DNA of 64,000 bases from an uncultured Oscillospiraceae bacterium (GTDB lineage Bacteria > Bacillota > Clostridia > Oscillospirales > Oscillospiraceae): contig CAJUQN010000001.1 of NCBI GenBank assembly GCA_910588625.1, positions 1 through 64,000 of the forward strand, written 5' to 3'. A program made the position numbers and the translations under genes. Below are positions 16,466 to 24,214 of the stretch, piece after piece. Position 1 is the stretch's first letter; each line of letters begins with the position of its first letter. The notes beneath the pieces are model-generated. The model was not told where the DNA came from and made no database searches. It saw only the letters and a program-made list of their open reading frames with translations.

Positions 16466-16834
16466 TCACTTCACCGCGATGGCCTCGATCTCACACAGCA
16501 CACCTTTGGGCAGATCCTTCACAGCCACGCAGGAGCGGGCGGGCTTGGACACAAAGTGCTTGGCGTACATCTCGTTGAATGCGGAAAAATCTCCCATATC
16601 GGCCAGGAAGCAGGTGGTCTTAAACACCTTGTCCATGCCGGTGCCCGCCTGGGCCAGGATGGCGGCCACATTCTTGCAGCTCTGCTCCGCCTGGGCGGCG
16701 ATGCCCTCGGGCACGGTGCCGGAGGCCGGGTCCACGGGGATCTGGCCGGAGGTAAAGACGAAGCCGTTGACCTCAAAGCCCTGGGAATAGGGCCCGATGG
16801 CGGCGGGGGCGTTGTCGGTGTGGATGATGTTCAT
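16466..16834 (-). CDS. ridA: RidA family enamine/imine deaminase
   Basis: A 122-residue protein with the complete RidA pattern: AIGPYSQG at the N-terminus, FTSGQIPVDP, the catalytic-arginine segment KPARSCVAV and the terminal CEIEAIAV. RidA hydrolyses reactive 2-aminoacrylate and related imines released by PLP-dependent or iron-sulfur dehydratases. Directly upstream on the same strand is a decayed gene of the cysteine desulfidase/serine dehydratase-like UPF0597 family, whose activity would produce such intermediates, which fits a former metabolic pairing. Confidence 0.92.
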   Translation of the reverse strand: MNIIHTDNAPAAIGPYSQGFEVNGFVFTSGQIPVDPASGTVPEGIAAQAEQSCKNVAAILAQAGTGMDKVFKTTCFLADMGDFSAFNEMYAKHFVSKPARSCVAVKDLPKGVLCEIEAIAVK

Positions 16835-16890
16835 GGGTATCCCTCCAAATGAAAATTTTCGCGCTGAGTCTATCTCTCACAGGGGCCGGT

Positions 16891-17156
16891 TCAGCAGCCG
16901 CTGTCCGAGTTGATGATGACGGGCAGGACGCAGCCGCCCATACGGGCGTCGCTGCCCGCGGCGGCAATGGCCTGGGCCCTCAGCCGTACGTCGGCCTGAT
17001 AATGCCGCAATGAGGGGGCGTCACCTTGCTGAGCGCCTCCAACCCCAGGGACGGGTCCCCGGCCAGGGCGATGGCGATGGACTCGGTGCTCCCCAGGGCG
17101 GGGACCAGCTCGTTGACCAGTATCTGTATATAGGTATCGTAAACGGTACGTTCCAC
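16891..17156 (-). pseudogene. decayed UPF0597 (L-cysteine desulfidase/L-serine dehydratase-like) gene
   Basis: A GTG at 17156 with AAAGGAGC upstream opens a frame of only 58 codons. It starts ERTVYDTYIQIL and continues NELVPALGSTESIAIALA, the conserved beginning of UPF0597 proteins, which are normally about 420 residues long. In the next frame, from about 16993 down to 16891, the sequence AAAGSDARMGGCVLP is another conserved UPF0597 segment before a premature stop. Large internal parts are missing and the frame is broken, so I call it a pseudogene. It lies between ridA and the CoA-disulfide-reductase gene. Confidence 0.65.
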
Positions 17157-17180
17157 AGGGAAATAGCTCCTTTTATCTAT

Positions 17181-18869
17181 CTACACCTGCTGGCCGCAGG
17201 CGGCGCAGCTTTTGCTTCCCCCGTCGGCCAACCCCTGAAGGTCCTTCACATAGGCTGAGTACAGGGCGTACCCGCCGGACAGGTTATAGACCTTGGCCCC
17301 GTTCTGGGCCAGCATACGGCTTGCCACATGGCCCCGCAGGCCCACCTGGCAGGTGACGTAAATGGGCTTGGACAGGTCCACCTCACCCATGCGGTTCCTC
17401 AGCTCGTTGACGGGAATGTTGACAAAGCCGGGGATGGCGCCCAGCGCCTCCAGCTCGCCGGGGCTGCGCACGTCCAGCCGGACGGCATCCTGGGGGATGC
17501 TGGCCACATCCTCGGGATAGAACGGGGTCATGACGCCCCGCAGGACGTTCTCCGCCACGAAACCGGCCATATTCACCGGGTCCTTGGCGCTGGAGAAGGG
17601 GGGCGCATAGGCCAGCTCCATTTCCTCCAGATCATACACCGTTAGCCCGAAGCGGATGGCCACAGCCAGGGTGTCAATGCGCTTATCCACGCCCTCGCCG
17701 CCCACGATCTGCGCGCCCAGGATAGTCCCCTCGTCGTTATAGAGGAGCTTGACAAACATCTGGGCGCCGCCGGGGTAATACCCGGCGTGGCTGGCAGAGA
17801 CGGTATAGGTCTTGTGATAGGGGGTCCCGGCGGCTTTGAGGCTCTCCTCCTTCTCCCCGGCGCAGGCCACAGTCATGTCAAAGAACTTCATGATGGAGGC
17901 GCCGATGCTCCCCTTATAGCTGGCATAGCGCCCGCACACCACATCGGCCACGATGCGGGCCTGCTTGTTGGCGGGCCCCGCCAGGGGGATGACCTGGGTC
18001 CTGCCGGATACCAGGTTGCGCACCACGGCGGCGTCGCCCAGGGCGTAGACGTCCTTCACGTTGGTATGGAGCTGTTCGTTCACCAAAATCTCGCCCCGCT
18101 GGCCCAGCTCTACGCCGCTCCCGGCCAGGAACTTGGTCTCGGGGGACACGCCGATGGACAAAATCACCATGTCGGCGGGGATGGCGGCGCCGTCCTCCAG
18201 CTGGACGGTGTTGGCAGTGAACCCGGCGCACTTCTTGCCCACGTACAGGCCCATGCCCGCGGCCCGGATGCGGTTGTGCACCATGTGGGCCATATCCAAA
18301 TCCATGGGGGCCATCACGTGGGGGGCGGCCTCCACGATGGAGACGGACAGCCCCCGCTCGGCCAGATTCTCGGCCATCTCCAGGCCGATGAAGCCCGCGC
18401 CGATGACGGCGGCGGTCTTGGGCTTGGCGTTGGCGATGTGGTCATAGATGGCGTAGGTGTCCGGAATGTTTCGCAAGGTGAACACATGGTTGTCCTCCAG
18501 CCCGGGGAACCTGGGCTGGAGGGGGGACGCGCCGGGGGATAAAATCAGCTTGTCGTAGCTCTCAGTATACGTCTTTCCGGTGGAATGGTCAAAGACGGAC
18601 ACCGTTTTTGAAGCGGAGTCCACCCCAGTGACCTCGTGCTGGACCCGCACGTCTACGTTGAACCGGGCCCGGAAGGCGGCGGGGGTCTGAAGCTGGAGCT
18701 GGCCCCGGTCGGTGATGGCGCCGCCGATGTAGTAGGGCAGGCCGCAGTTGGCGAAGGAGATGAAGGCTCCCTTCTCGAACAGGATGATCTCCGCCTGTTC
18801 GTCATTGCGACGCAGGCGGGCGGCGGCTCCGGCACCTCCGGCCACGCCGCCGACGATGAGCACTTTCAT
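17181..18869 (-). CDS. CoA-disulfide reductase-type flavoprotein with C-terminal rhodanese domain
   Basis: A 562-residue protein. An N-terminal FAD-binding GGVAGGAGAAARLRR is followed by the single active-site cysteine in SFANCGLPYY (Cys42). A second nucleotide-binding fold carries GAGFIGLEMAENL, and the FAD motif YALGDAA follows. A rhodanese domain fills the last 100 residues with the cysteine motif YVTCQVGLRG. The family reduces CoA disulfide, or CoA persulfide and polysulfide, with NAD(P)H. An unusual short C-terminal tail contains CAACG, a possible extra thiol pair. It lies between decayed genes for sulfur or amino-acid metabolism. Confidence 0.9.
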   Translation of the reverse strand: MKVLIVGGVAGGAGAAARLRRNDEQAEIILFEKGAFISFANCGLPYYIGGAITDRGQLQLQTPAAFRARFNVDVRVQHEVTGVDSASKTVSVFDHSTGKTYTESYDKLILSPGASPLQPRFPGLEDNHVFTLRNIPDTYAIYDHIANAKPKTAAVIGAGFIGLEMAENLAERGLSVSIVEAAPHVMAPMDLDMAHMVHNRIRAAGMGLYVGKKCAGFTANTVQLEDGAAIPADMVILSIGVSPETKFLAGSGVELGQRGEILVNEQLHTNVKDVYALGDAAVVRNLVSGRTQVIPLAGPANKQARIVADVVCGRYASYKGSIGASIMKFFDMTVACAGEKEESLKAAGTPYHKTYTVSASHAGYYPGGAQMFVKLLYNDEGTILGAQIVGGEGVDKRIDTLAVAIRFGLTVYDLEEMELAYAPPFSSAKDPVNMAGFVAENVLRGVMTPFYPEDVASIPQDAVRLDVRSPGELEALGAIPGFVNIPVNELRNRMGEVDLSKPIYVTCQVGLRGHVASRMLAQNGAKVYNLSGGYALYSAYVKDLQGLADGGSKSCAACGQQV

Positions 18870-18897
18870 AACAGCTTACCTCCTAAAATCAAAAAAA

Positions 18898-19198
18898 TTA
18901 AAGATAATGGGGCGTATTGGGCGTCACGACCTCACGGCACGTCTCGGTGATACGCACCACATCTTCGATGTTGAAGCCCTGAACGCCCCCGATGCAGCAG
19001 GTCGCCTCCATGTCCAGCACCATGTCCCGCTCGCTGACGCCGGGCCGGACAATCCTGCTGACGGCGGTAATCCGCCACACCGCACAGCTTTCGGTACATC
19101 TCGGTTTCCTCCGGGGTCTTGACGCTCAGGGCAAAGGCAAACATCCTGGAGGCATTCTCATACTTGGCCCCAGAGAAGGCCTTACACAGGTTATTATA
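18898..19198 (-). pseudogene. internally deleted M24 peptidase (Xaa-Pro aminopeptidase-like) gene
   Basis: Fragments in two frames join the start and end of an M24 domain. Upstream, SVKTPEETEMYRKLCGVAD matches the entry to the pita-bread fold. After a one-base shift, AVSRIVRPGVSERDM continues it. The sequence then jumps to the terminal GFNIEDVVRITE motif and ends in TPNTPHYL. The central 150 or more residues with the metal ligands are absent, and there is no credible start codon. Its position just before the CoA-disulfide-reductase gene on the same strand suggests a former operon partner. Confidence 0.6.
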
Positions 19199-19302
19199 AT
19201 TAGGAATGGGTCAGATAGTCCAGAATACACCGTATCGACTGTCTCTACTACGTTTTTTGAAACCATCGTGACGGAAACTCATTATGGGGGAAGCCCCCTT
19301 AT
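19199..19302. other. short gap without recognised features
   Basis: About 100 bases between the decayed M24 gene and the end of the glycosidase gene. No hairpin or gene is convincing. Confidence 0.4.
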
Positions 19303-20571
19303 TTACTCTGCCGGGATGATACCCCGATCCAGCTTCAGCCGCAGGACCCGCAAAACGCTCTCATCCAGCCGCTCCTGGGTGATGGCGCCGTCCTCCACCG
19401 CTTGGGTGAGGGCGGTGACGGCCTTGTCCAGGCTTTGCGGGGAAAGCAGTAAATCCACCCCCGCCTGGACGGCCTTTACGGCGATCTCGCCGCTGCCGTA
19501 GTGGTCGGTCATGGCCTGCATCTCCAGGCTGTCGGTGATGACCACGCCGTCAAAACCCAGCTCCTCCCGCAGAATTTCCGTGACGATTTTGTAAGACATC
19601 AGGGCGGGCTGGCCGTCGATGTCCGGGAGGATCAAGTGACCCATCATCACCGCGTCCGCCCCGGCGGCGATACCCGCTCGGAAGGGCAGAAACTCCGCCG
19701 CTCTCAAGTCATCCAGCGACTTGTAAACGTACACCGAGCCGTAGTGGCTGTCGGCGGAGGTGTCCCCATGGCCGGGGAAGTGCTTCAGCGTGCAGGCCAC
19801 GCCGCCGGCGTGGAAGCCTTCCACAGCGGCGCTCACCAGCCCGGCGGCCTGCTCAAAGTCATTGCTGTAGGCCCGGTCACCGATGACGGTGTTGTTGGGG
19901 TTGGACCACACGTCCGCCACCGGGGCAAGGTCCATGTTAAAGCCGCAGGACTTCAAATCAGAGGCGATGGTTTTAGCGTTTTCTGCTGCCTTTTCGGCGC
20001 CCTGGTCCTTGAAATTCAGCATGGGACCGATGTAGGTGGTGCCAATGGTGTGCATCAGGCGGTTGACCCTGCCTCCCTCCTCATCACAGGTGAGAATGAG
20101 GGGAATTTTGGCAAAGGTCTGAACGTCAGTCAGCATGGTTTTGGTCTGGTCCATAGTCACCAGATTGCTGGCGTCGTACAGCAGGCCGGCCACGGGGTAG
20201 CGCTCCAAGGCTTGTCGAGTGGTCTCTCCCGCCGCTGTCACTTTGTATACGCCGGTGAGGTCTGCGGGCTGGACTACGAACAGCTGGCACACCTTTTCAT
20301 GGAGGGTCATGTCCGCAAGCAGTATTTCTGCCGGGTCGGGCTCTGGGGTGGGCTCTGGGGAAGGCGCTGCAGGGGGCTCCTCGCTGGGTGCCTGGAAACT
20401 CTGAGAAAGCTGAGATGGGGTGGACTGCGCGGGCTGGGGCTGCTGGACGGTAGACTGCCGGAACAGCAGCCCCACAAATACTCCTGCGGCCAGCAAGATG
20501 ACGGCCAGTGCTGCGATGGCGAGATGCCGCCACACTGGGGGAGGGGGATCGCTTCGTTTTCCTCGATACAC
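19303..20571 (-). CDS. membrane-anchored family 3 glycoside hydrolase (beta-N-acetylhexosaminidase-like)
   Basis: A 422-residue protein with a GTG start following GGAGG. It has one N-terminal membrane helix (about 16-37), a proline/serine/glutamate-rich linker to about residue 80, then a GH3 catalytic domain. CDEEGGRVNR and KHFPGHGDT (263-271) are the NagZ-type signature, including the His-Asp pair used as general acid/base in the NagZ branch. ITDSLEMQAM holds the predicted aspartate nucleophile. It probably removes N-acetylglucosamine from muropeptides or glycans outside the membrane. The extracellular anchoring differs from cytosolic enterobacterial NagZ but is common in Firmicutes. Confidence 0.9.
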   Translation of the reverse strand: MYRGKRSDPPPPVWRHLAIAALAVILLAAGVFVGLLFRQSTVQQPQPAQSTPSQLSQSFQAPSEEPPAAPSPEPTPEPDPAEILLADMTLHEKVCQLFVVQPADLTGVYKVTAAGETTRQALERYPVAGLLYDASNLVTMDQTKTMLTDVQTFAKIPLILTCDEEGGRVNRLMHTIGTTYIGPMLNFKDQGAEKAAENAKTIASDLKSCGFNMDLAPVADVWSNPNNTVIGDRAYSNDFEQAAGLVSAAVEGFHAGGVACTLKHFPGHGDTSADSHYGSVYVYKSLDDLRAAEFLPFRAGIAAGADAVMMGHLILPDIDGQPALMSYKIVTEILREELGFDGVVITDSLEMQAMTDHYGSGEIAVKAVQAGVDLLLSPQSLDKAVTALTQAVEDGAITQERLDESVLRVLRLKLDRGIIPAE

Positions 20572-20605
20572 GGCTGAGACCTCCGCAATTCATAAAATCA
20601 AGAGC

Positions 20606-20660
20606 CGGTTCTGAGGGCAGAACCGACTTTTATTCTATACTATTTTTTCCTCTTCCGCAA
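20606..20660 (-). promoter_or_regulatory. promoter and leader hairpin of the family 3 glycosidase gene
   Basis: On the minus strand TTGCGG (20660-20655), 17 bases and TAGAAT (20637-20632) form a promoter about 60 bases before the GTG. A hairpin (CGGTTCTG with CAGAACCG, 20606-20625) lies in the leader. Read on the plus strand the hairpin is followed by T-rich sequence and could stop antisense transcripts. Confidence 0.5.
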
Positions 20661-20841
20661 GGGGCGGAGACTTTCTATTTTGGCCCGTCCCAGCCGCATA
20701 GGGGACTTGCTGGGAGAAATAGGCTTAAAGTGCGGGAAATCGTGTTCCCGCACCATTCCTGTATGCACCACATAGATTGAAGTGAAACGAACGGCGGGCC
20801 GCAGACCGCGGACGCCGCCGAAACTTGGAGGAGGCTTTCGG

Positions 20842-21165
20842 ATGCCCAACATACAGTACTTTCTGGGCGGCAACACGCCCGCAGGTTTTTACTCCCTGTA
20901 TCATCAGCTGTCCGATCCCAATCGGATGCGGGCATTGTACATCGTCAAGGGCGGGCCGGGCAGCGGCAAGTCCACTCTCATGCGCCGGGTAGAGCGTCAC
21001 GTTCGGGCCGCTGGGCTGGAGACTGAGCAGGTGCTTTGCTCCGGGGATCCGGATTCGCTGGATGCGCTGATCTTGCCTCAGCTTGGGGCGGCGCTGGTGG
21101 ATGGTACAGCACCCCAGGGGGTGGTGGCAAAAGGACATTACGGGGGATTTGTTCCTTTTTCTTGA
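20842..21165 (+). pseudogene. 3-prime-truncated P-loop ATPase gene (PRK06851-like)
   Basis: The ATG at 20842, after GGAGGAGG, opens an ATPase whose start reads MPNIQYFLGGNTPAGFYSLY with the Walker A motif GGPGSGKST. It stays coherent to about residue 92 (LVDGTAPQ) and then enters sequence that looks foreign and ends in a stop after 107 residues. Related proteins are about 370 residues, so roughly three quarters are missing. The break at about 21115 coincides with the left border of the AT-rich recombinase/CBASS island. The missing part is not present on the other side of the island. Confidence 0.65.
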
Positions 21166-21178
21166 AAGAAAAAGGAAC
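21151..21178. repeat. palindromic repeat at the island edge
   Basis: GTTCCTTTTTCTT and AAGAAAAAGGAAC are perfect 13-base arms separated by two bases. The flanking CGAAAAAGAAC resembles the sequence next to the palindrome near 2150, pointing to one dispersed repeat family. Confidence 0.6.
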
Positions 21179-21226
21179 CGAAAAAGAACTTTAACCGCGA
21201 AACTGCGTTTCGCTCCTGGGGTTTGG

Positions 21227-22765
21227 TCAGAATTTCCAGGTGATGGACACGTCCTGCTTGCCTGTGTCCGGGTGCTTCTCGCCGATCTCGATTTTTTCGA
21301 CCAGGCCCACCACCAGCTCCCGGGGGACGGTTTCCAGCCTGAGCAGCTCCCGCGCCCGCTCCAGCAGGCCGGTCTGCTGCTGGGTATTCTCCCGCTGGGT
21401 CAGCTCCTCGCCAATATGTGCCAGCCGCCGCTCCAGGCGGCTTTTTTCATCCAGAAAGGATTGGTTCAGCTCCACAAATTGGCTCTCACTAATGATGCCC
21501 GATACCTTGTCTAAGTACAGCGTTTTGAGGGCTTGACTGCGTTTTTCCAACTGGGTGGTCAGGGCTTTTTGTTCCTGCTCCAGGGCCTCCCGGCGGGTGT
21601 CCTTCTGGGGCTGGAGGTCACTGGGGTCAAGCTCATAGTAGGTCTGGACATAGTAGCGGATGCGCTCGGATACCAGGTCAATGAGCTGATCCAGCCGGAC
21701 GGAGTGGCGGGTACAGAGCCGCTGCTTGCCGCTATCGGCGTACAGCTTGCAGCGGAGGTAGCTTTGCTTGCCGTTGGAGCACTTGCTCATGGTGGAGCCG
21801 CAGTCAGCGCACTTCACCAGCCCGGACAGCAGGTGGGCCTGGCCGGAGCCGTCTGTTTTGGTGCGCAGCTTCAAGGAACGCTGGACGGCGTCGAAGGTGG
21901 CCCGGTCGATGATGGGCTCGTGGGTGCCCTCAACGCGATACCACTCGCTTTCCGGGGTGTCGATGATGACCTTGGATTTGTAGCTCACCTTTTTCCGGCG
22001 GCCCTGGATCATCACCCCGGTGTACATCTCGTTGGTGAGGATGCGGCCCACCGTCACCTTGTTCCACAGGCCGAAGTCGTTCTTCATGGGGTGGTTGCAG
22101 GTCCAGCCCCGCTCCGCCTTGTAGCGGGTGGGGTTGGGGATGCCCTGCTGGTTCAGCAGATAGGCAATGTTCTGGCGGCCATGGCCTTCTATCGACAACT
22201 GGAAAATCTGCCGCACCACCTCCGCCGCCTCCGGATCGGGAATGATGTGGTTTTTGTCCGCCGGGTCTTTGCGGTAACCGTAGATGGGAAACCCTCCGAT
22301 ATACTTGCCTTCCCGCCGCTTCAGGTCGAACACCATGCGGACGTTTTCGGATAGGTCTTCCAAATACCACTCGTTCACAAGACCGTTGATCTGCCGGGCC
22401 TTTTTGTTGCCCTTCACCTCGGTGTCAGCATTGTCTGCCACGGCGATGAACCGGATGCCCCAGATGGGGAACAGGCCGTGGATGTATTTCTCCACCAGTT
22501 CCATGTCGCGGGTGAACCGGGACTGGGTCTTGCACAGGATGATTTGGAATTTTTTCTGCTTGGCGGTCTGGATCATGCGGTTGAAGTCCGGGCGGTCGCT
22601 GTCGATACCGGAGAAGTCCTCATCGCAGTAGATTGCGTAGATGTCCCAGCCGTGGTCAATGGCGTAGTGAGTCAGCAGGGATTTTTGGTTCTGGATGCTC
22701 TCGGATTCGGGCTGGTGTTTGTCCTCATCCTCCTTACTCAGCCGTGTATAGATTGCGCAAAGGAT
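21227..22765 (-). CDS. large serine recombinase, start codon abnormal
   Basis: The open frame of 512 codons contains a full large serine recombinase. The N-terminal catalytic domain has YTRLSKED with the nucleophile Ser10 and DEDFSGIDSDRPDF. A recombinase domain carries GGFPIYGYRKDP, and a zinc ribbon CADCGSTMSK precedes a coiled coil (about 330-440) rich in leucine and glutamate. The first in-frame ATG (22576) would remove the catalytic serine. The strong GAGGAGG ribosome site is followed at correct distance by ATC (22765-22763) and no ATG, GTG or TTG in frame. Either an AUC start is used or the start codon is lost and the gene is damaged. Confidence 0.8.
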   Translation of the reverse strand: MLCAIYTRLSKEDEDKHQPESESIQNQKSLLTHYAIDHGWDIYAIYCDEDFSGIDSDRPDFNRMIQTAKQKKFQIILCKTQSRFTRDMELVEKYIHGLFPIWGIRFIAVADNADTEVKGNKKARQINGLVNEWYLEDLSENVRMVFDLKRREGKYIGGFPIYGYRKDPADKNHIIPDPEAAEVVRQIFQLSIEGHGRQNIAYLLNQQGIPNPTRYKAERGWTCNHPMKNDFGLWNKVTVGRILTNEMYTGVMIQGRRKKVSYKSKVIIDTPESEWYRVEGTHEPIIDRATFDAVQRSLKLRTKTDGSGQAHLLSGLVKCADCGSTMSKCSNGKQSYLRCKLYADSGKQRLCTRHSVRLDQLIDLVSERIRYYVQTYYELDPSDLQPQKDTRREALEQEQKALTTQLEKRSQALKTLYLDKVSGIISESQFVELNQSFLDEKSRLERRLAHIGEELTQRENTQQQTGLLERARELLRLETVPRELVVGLVEKIEIGEKHPDTGKQDVSITWKF

Positions 22766-22844
22766 TTGTTACACCTCCTCAAAGGCGTAACTGCTCGGTA
22801 CTATGATACCGCAGGAGCAGTCGGGCCGCAAGGATTTATTTGAA

Positions 22845-22874
22845 ATGCCTGCGCCGATAAAACGACGCAGGCAT
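22845..22874 (-). terminator. hairpin between the small ORF and the recombinase gene
   Basis: ATGCCTGCG and CGCAGGCAT form a 9-base-pair stem overlapping the stop of the 37-residue ORF. The tail after it on the minus strand is only moderately T-rich. Confidence 0.45.
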
Positions 22875-22987
22875 CATTTGTAGAGTTCTTTTGTGAGCCA
22901 GGCAGTGATGGTTTGGTGGACTGTCTGATTAGGTGGCGCAGTGTGTTGCGGATGGTATTCGGTAATAGTCAAAGGTGGGTCTTTCAT
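22874..22987 (-). CDS. 37-residue ORF of unknown function with strong ribosome site
   Basis: The frame MKDPPLTITEYHP to LTKELYK is preceded by GGAGGTGATTTT, one of the best ribosome sites in the window. The peptide is polar, rich in histidine, threonine and proline, with no membrane segment. It lies on the recombinase strand just upstream of the recombinase gene. It may be an accessory of the element, but I know no homologue, and a chance frame cannot be excluded. Confidence 0.5.
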   Translation of the reverse strand: MKDPPLTITEYHPQHTAPPNQTVHQTITAWLTKELYK

Positions 22988-23251
22988 AAAATCACCTCCT
23001 GCAAAATGTACGTTTGCAAAGAAAAAAATATGAAAAGCAGACGTGTTAAACGTCCGCTTTCAATTCAAATATATGATTTTGAATAGTATTGCAGCAAAAC
23101 CACCGAAATGTACCAGTTTGACTCGTAAAAATAAATACACGCAAATTATTTTTTCGTGTAAGGGACTGTACAAGAAGAATAAAATGGAGTACAATTAATA
23201 TCACTAATCATTTGACCACATATAGTTAACATTTTAAAGGAGGATTATCGT
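22988..23251. other. AT-rich divergent region upstream of the CBASS genes
   Basis: These 264 bases separate the small ORF from the CD-NTase gene. They are markedly AT-rich. They should contain the CBASS promoter, but candidate boxes (TTGACT at 23118, TACAAT near 23191) are not at standard spacing to each other, so I do not assign one. No effector-sized ORF is present. Confidence 0.5.
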
Positions 23252-24214
23252 ATGGCAGACATTCACAATTTGTTCTCAAAGTTCAACAGCGAGATTTCTT
23301 TGTCTCCTGATAAAAAAGAAAACCTTCGCAGAGGAAGAGATGCTCTGCGCGGTAAGATTAAGACGTGGTTTGCTGATAACAATAAGCAAAAGCCAACTTT
23401 TTGCTGGCAGGGATCATTTGCTATGAAGACCACTGTTAATCCCATCAACGGTAATGAGTATGATTTAGACGATGGCGTATACCTATCCGGCTATTCCGAT
23501 GCAGATCAAGAATCATGGCCTGCTCCTGCTACAGTTCATTCATGGATCAAATCAGCTGTTAATGGGCATACAAAGCAATCTCCAGTAGACAAAGACACAT
23601 GTGTCCGGGTTGTGTATGAAGCTGGATATCACATTGATTATCCTATCTATATTATGCAAGATGATATTGCTTATTTGGCACACAAAAGAGACGGATGGAT
23701 CGTTAGTGATCCAAAAGCATTCAAAGATTGGTTTATTGAGAAAGTTCAAGACAATGATGAACAGTTGCGTCGAGTCGTAAAATACATGAAAGCGTGGAAA
23801 GAATATAAAGAAATACCGCTCAAGGGAATCGAAATAACCATCCTTGTAGCAAATAATTTTGAAATCTATGAAGGACGTGACGAAAAAAGTTTGAGAGATA
23901 CTTTGTCGAGCATTATCAATACTTTAAGCATGAATTTTTCCTGTGTAAAGCCTGTGTTGCCTGGTGAGGATTTGTTCGATGGGGTTAGCGAGACGAAGAA
24001 GAACAAAATCATAGATGGGCTAACTGACTTAAAAGATGCCCTTGATAAAGCCATCGCGGAAGACGATCCAGCAGTTGCATCCGATTACATGATTGGTATG
24101 TTTGGAAACCGTTTCCCCAAAGGGGAATCGGTTAAAAAAAGCAACGAAACCACATCTTCCTTTGTTCAAACAAGCTCTCCCGGGATTTTGCGACATGATG
24201 GACGTTCTGCTTGA
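23252..24214 (+). CDS. CD-NTase (cGAS/DncV-like nucleotidyltransferase) of a type II CBASS
   Basis: A 320-residue protein with a ribosome site AAAGGAGG. The catalytic core is complete: GSFAMKT (Gly54-Ser55), DLD at residues 71-73 and the third acidic residue Asp129 in YHIDYPIYI. The C-terminal helical half ends in MFGNRFPKGE followed by a polar tail ending GRSA. Such enzymes make cyclic di- or trinucleotides on phage infection to activate a killing effector. Cap2 joins the C-terminus of CD-NTases to other molecules, and the small terminal residue fits this. The gene is AT-rich, unlike its surroundings, and overlaps the Cap2 start by 20 bases. The exact cyclic product cannot be read from sequence. 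Confidence 0.88.
   Translation: MADIHNLFSKFNSEISLSPDKKENLRRGRDALRGKIKTWFADNNKQKPTFCWQGSFAMKTTVNPINGNEYDLDDGVYLSGYSDADQESWPAPATVHSWIKSAVNGHTKQSPVDKDTCVRVVYEAGYHIDYPIYIMQDDIAYLAHKRDGWIVSDPKAFKDWFIEKVQDNDEQLRRVVKYMKAWKEYKEIPLKGIEITILVANNFEIYEGRDEKSLRDTLSSIINTLSMNFSCVKPVLPGEDLFDGVSETKKNKIIDGLTDLKDALDKAIAEDDPAVASDYMIGMFGNRFPKGESVKKSNETTSSFVQTSSPGILRHDGRSA

Noticed and set aside
22988..23251. Possible CBASS effector hidden upstream of the CD-NTase.
   Set aside because: No frame longer than a few dozen codons with a start signal exists on either strand in this AT-rich gap.
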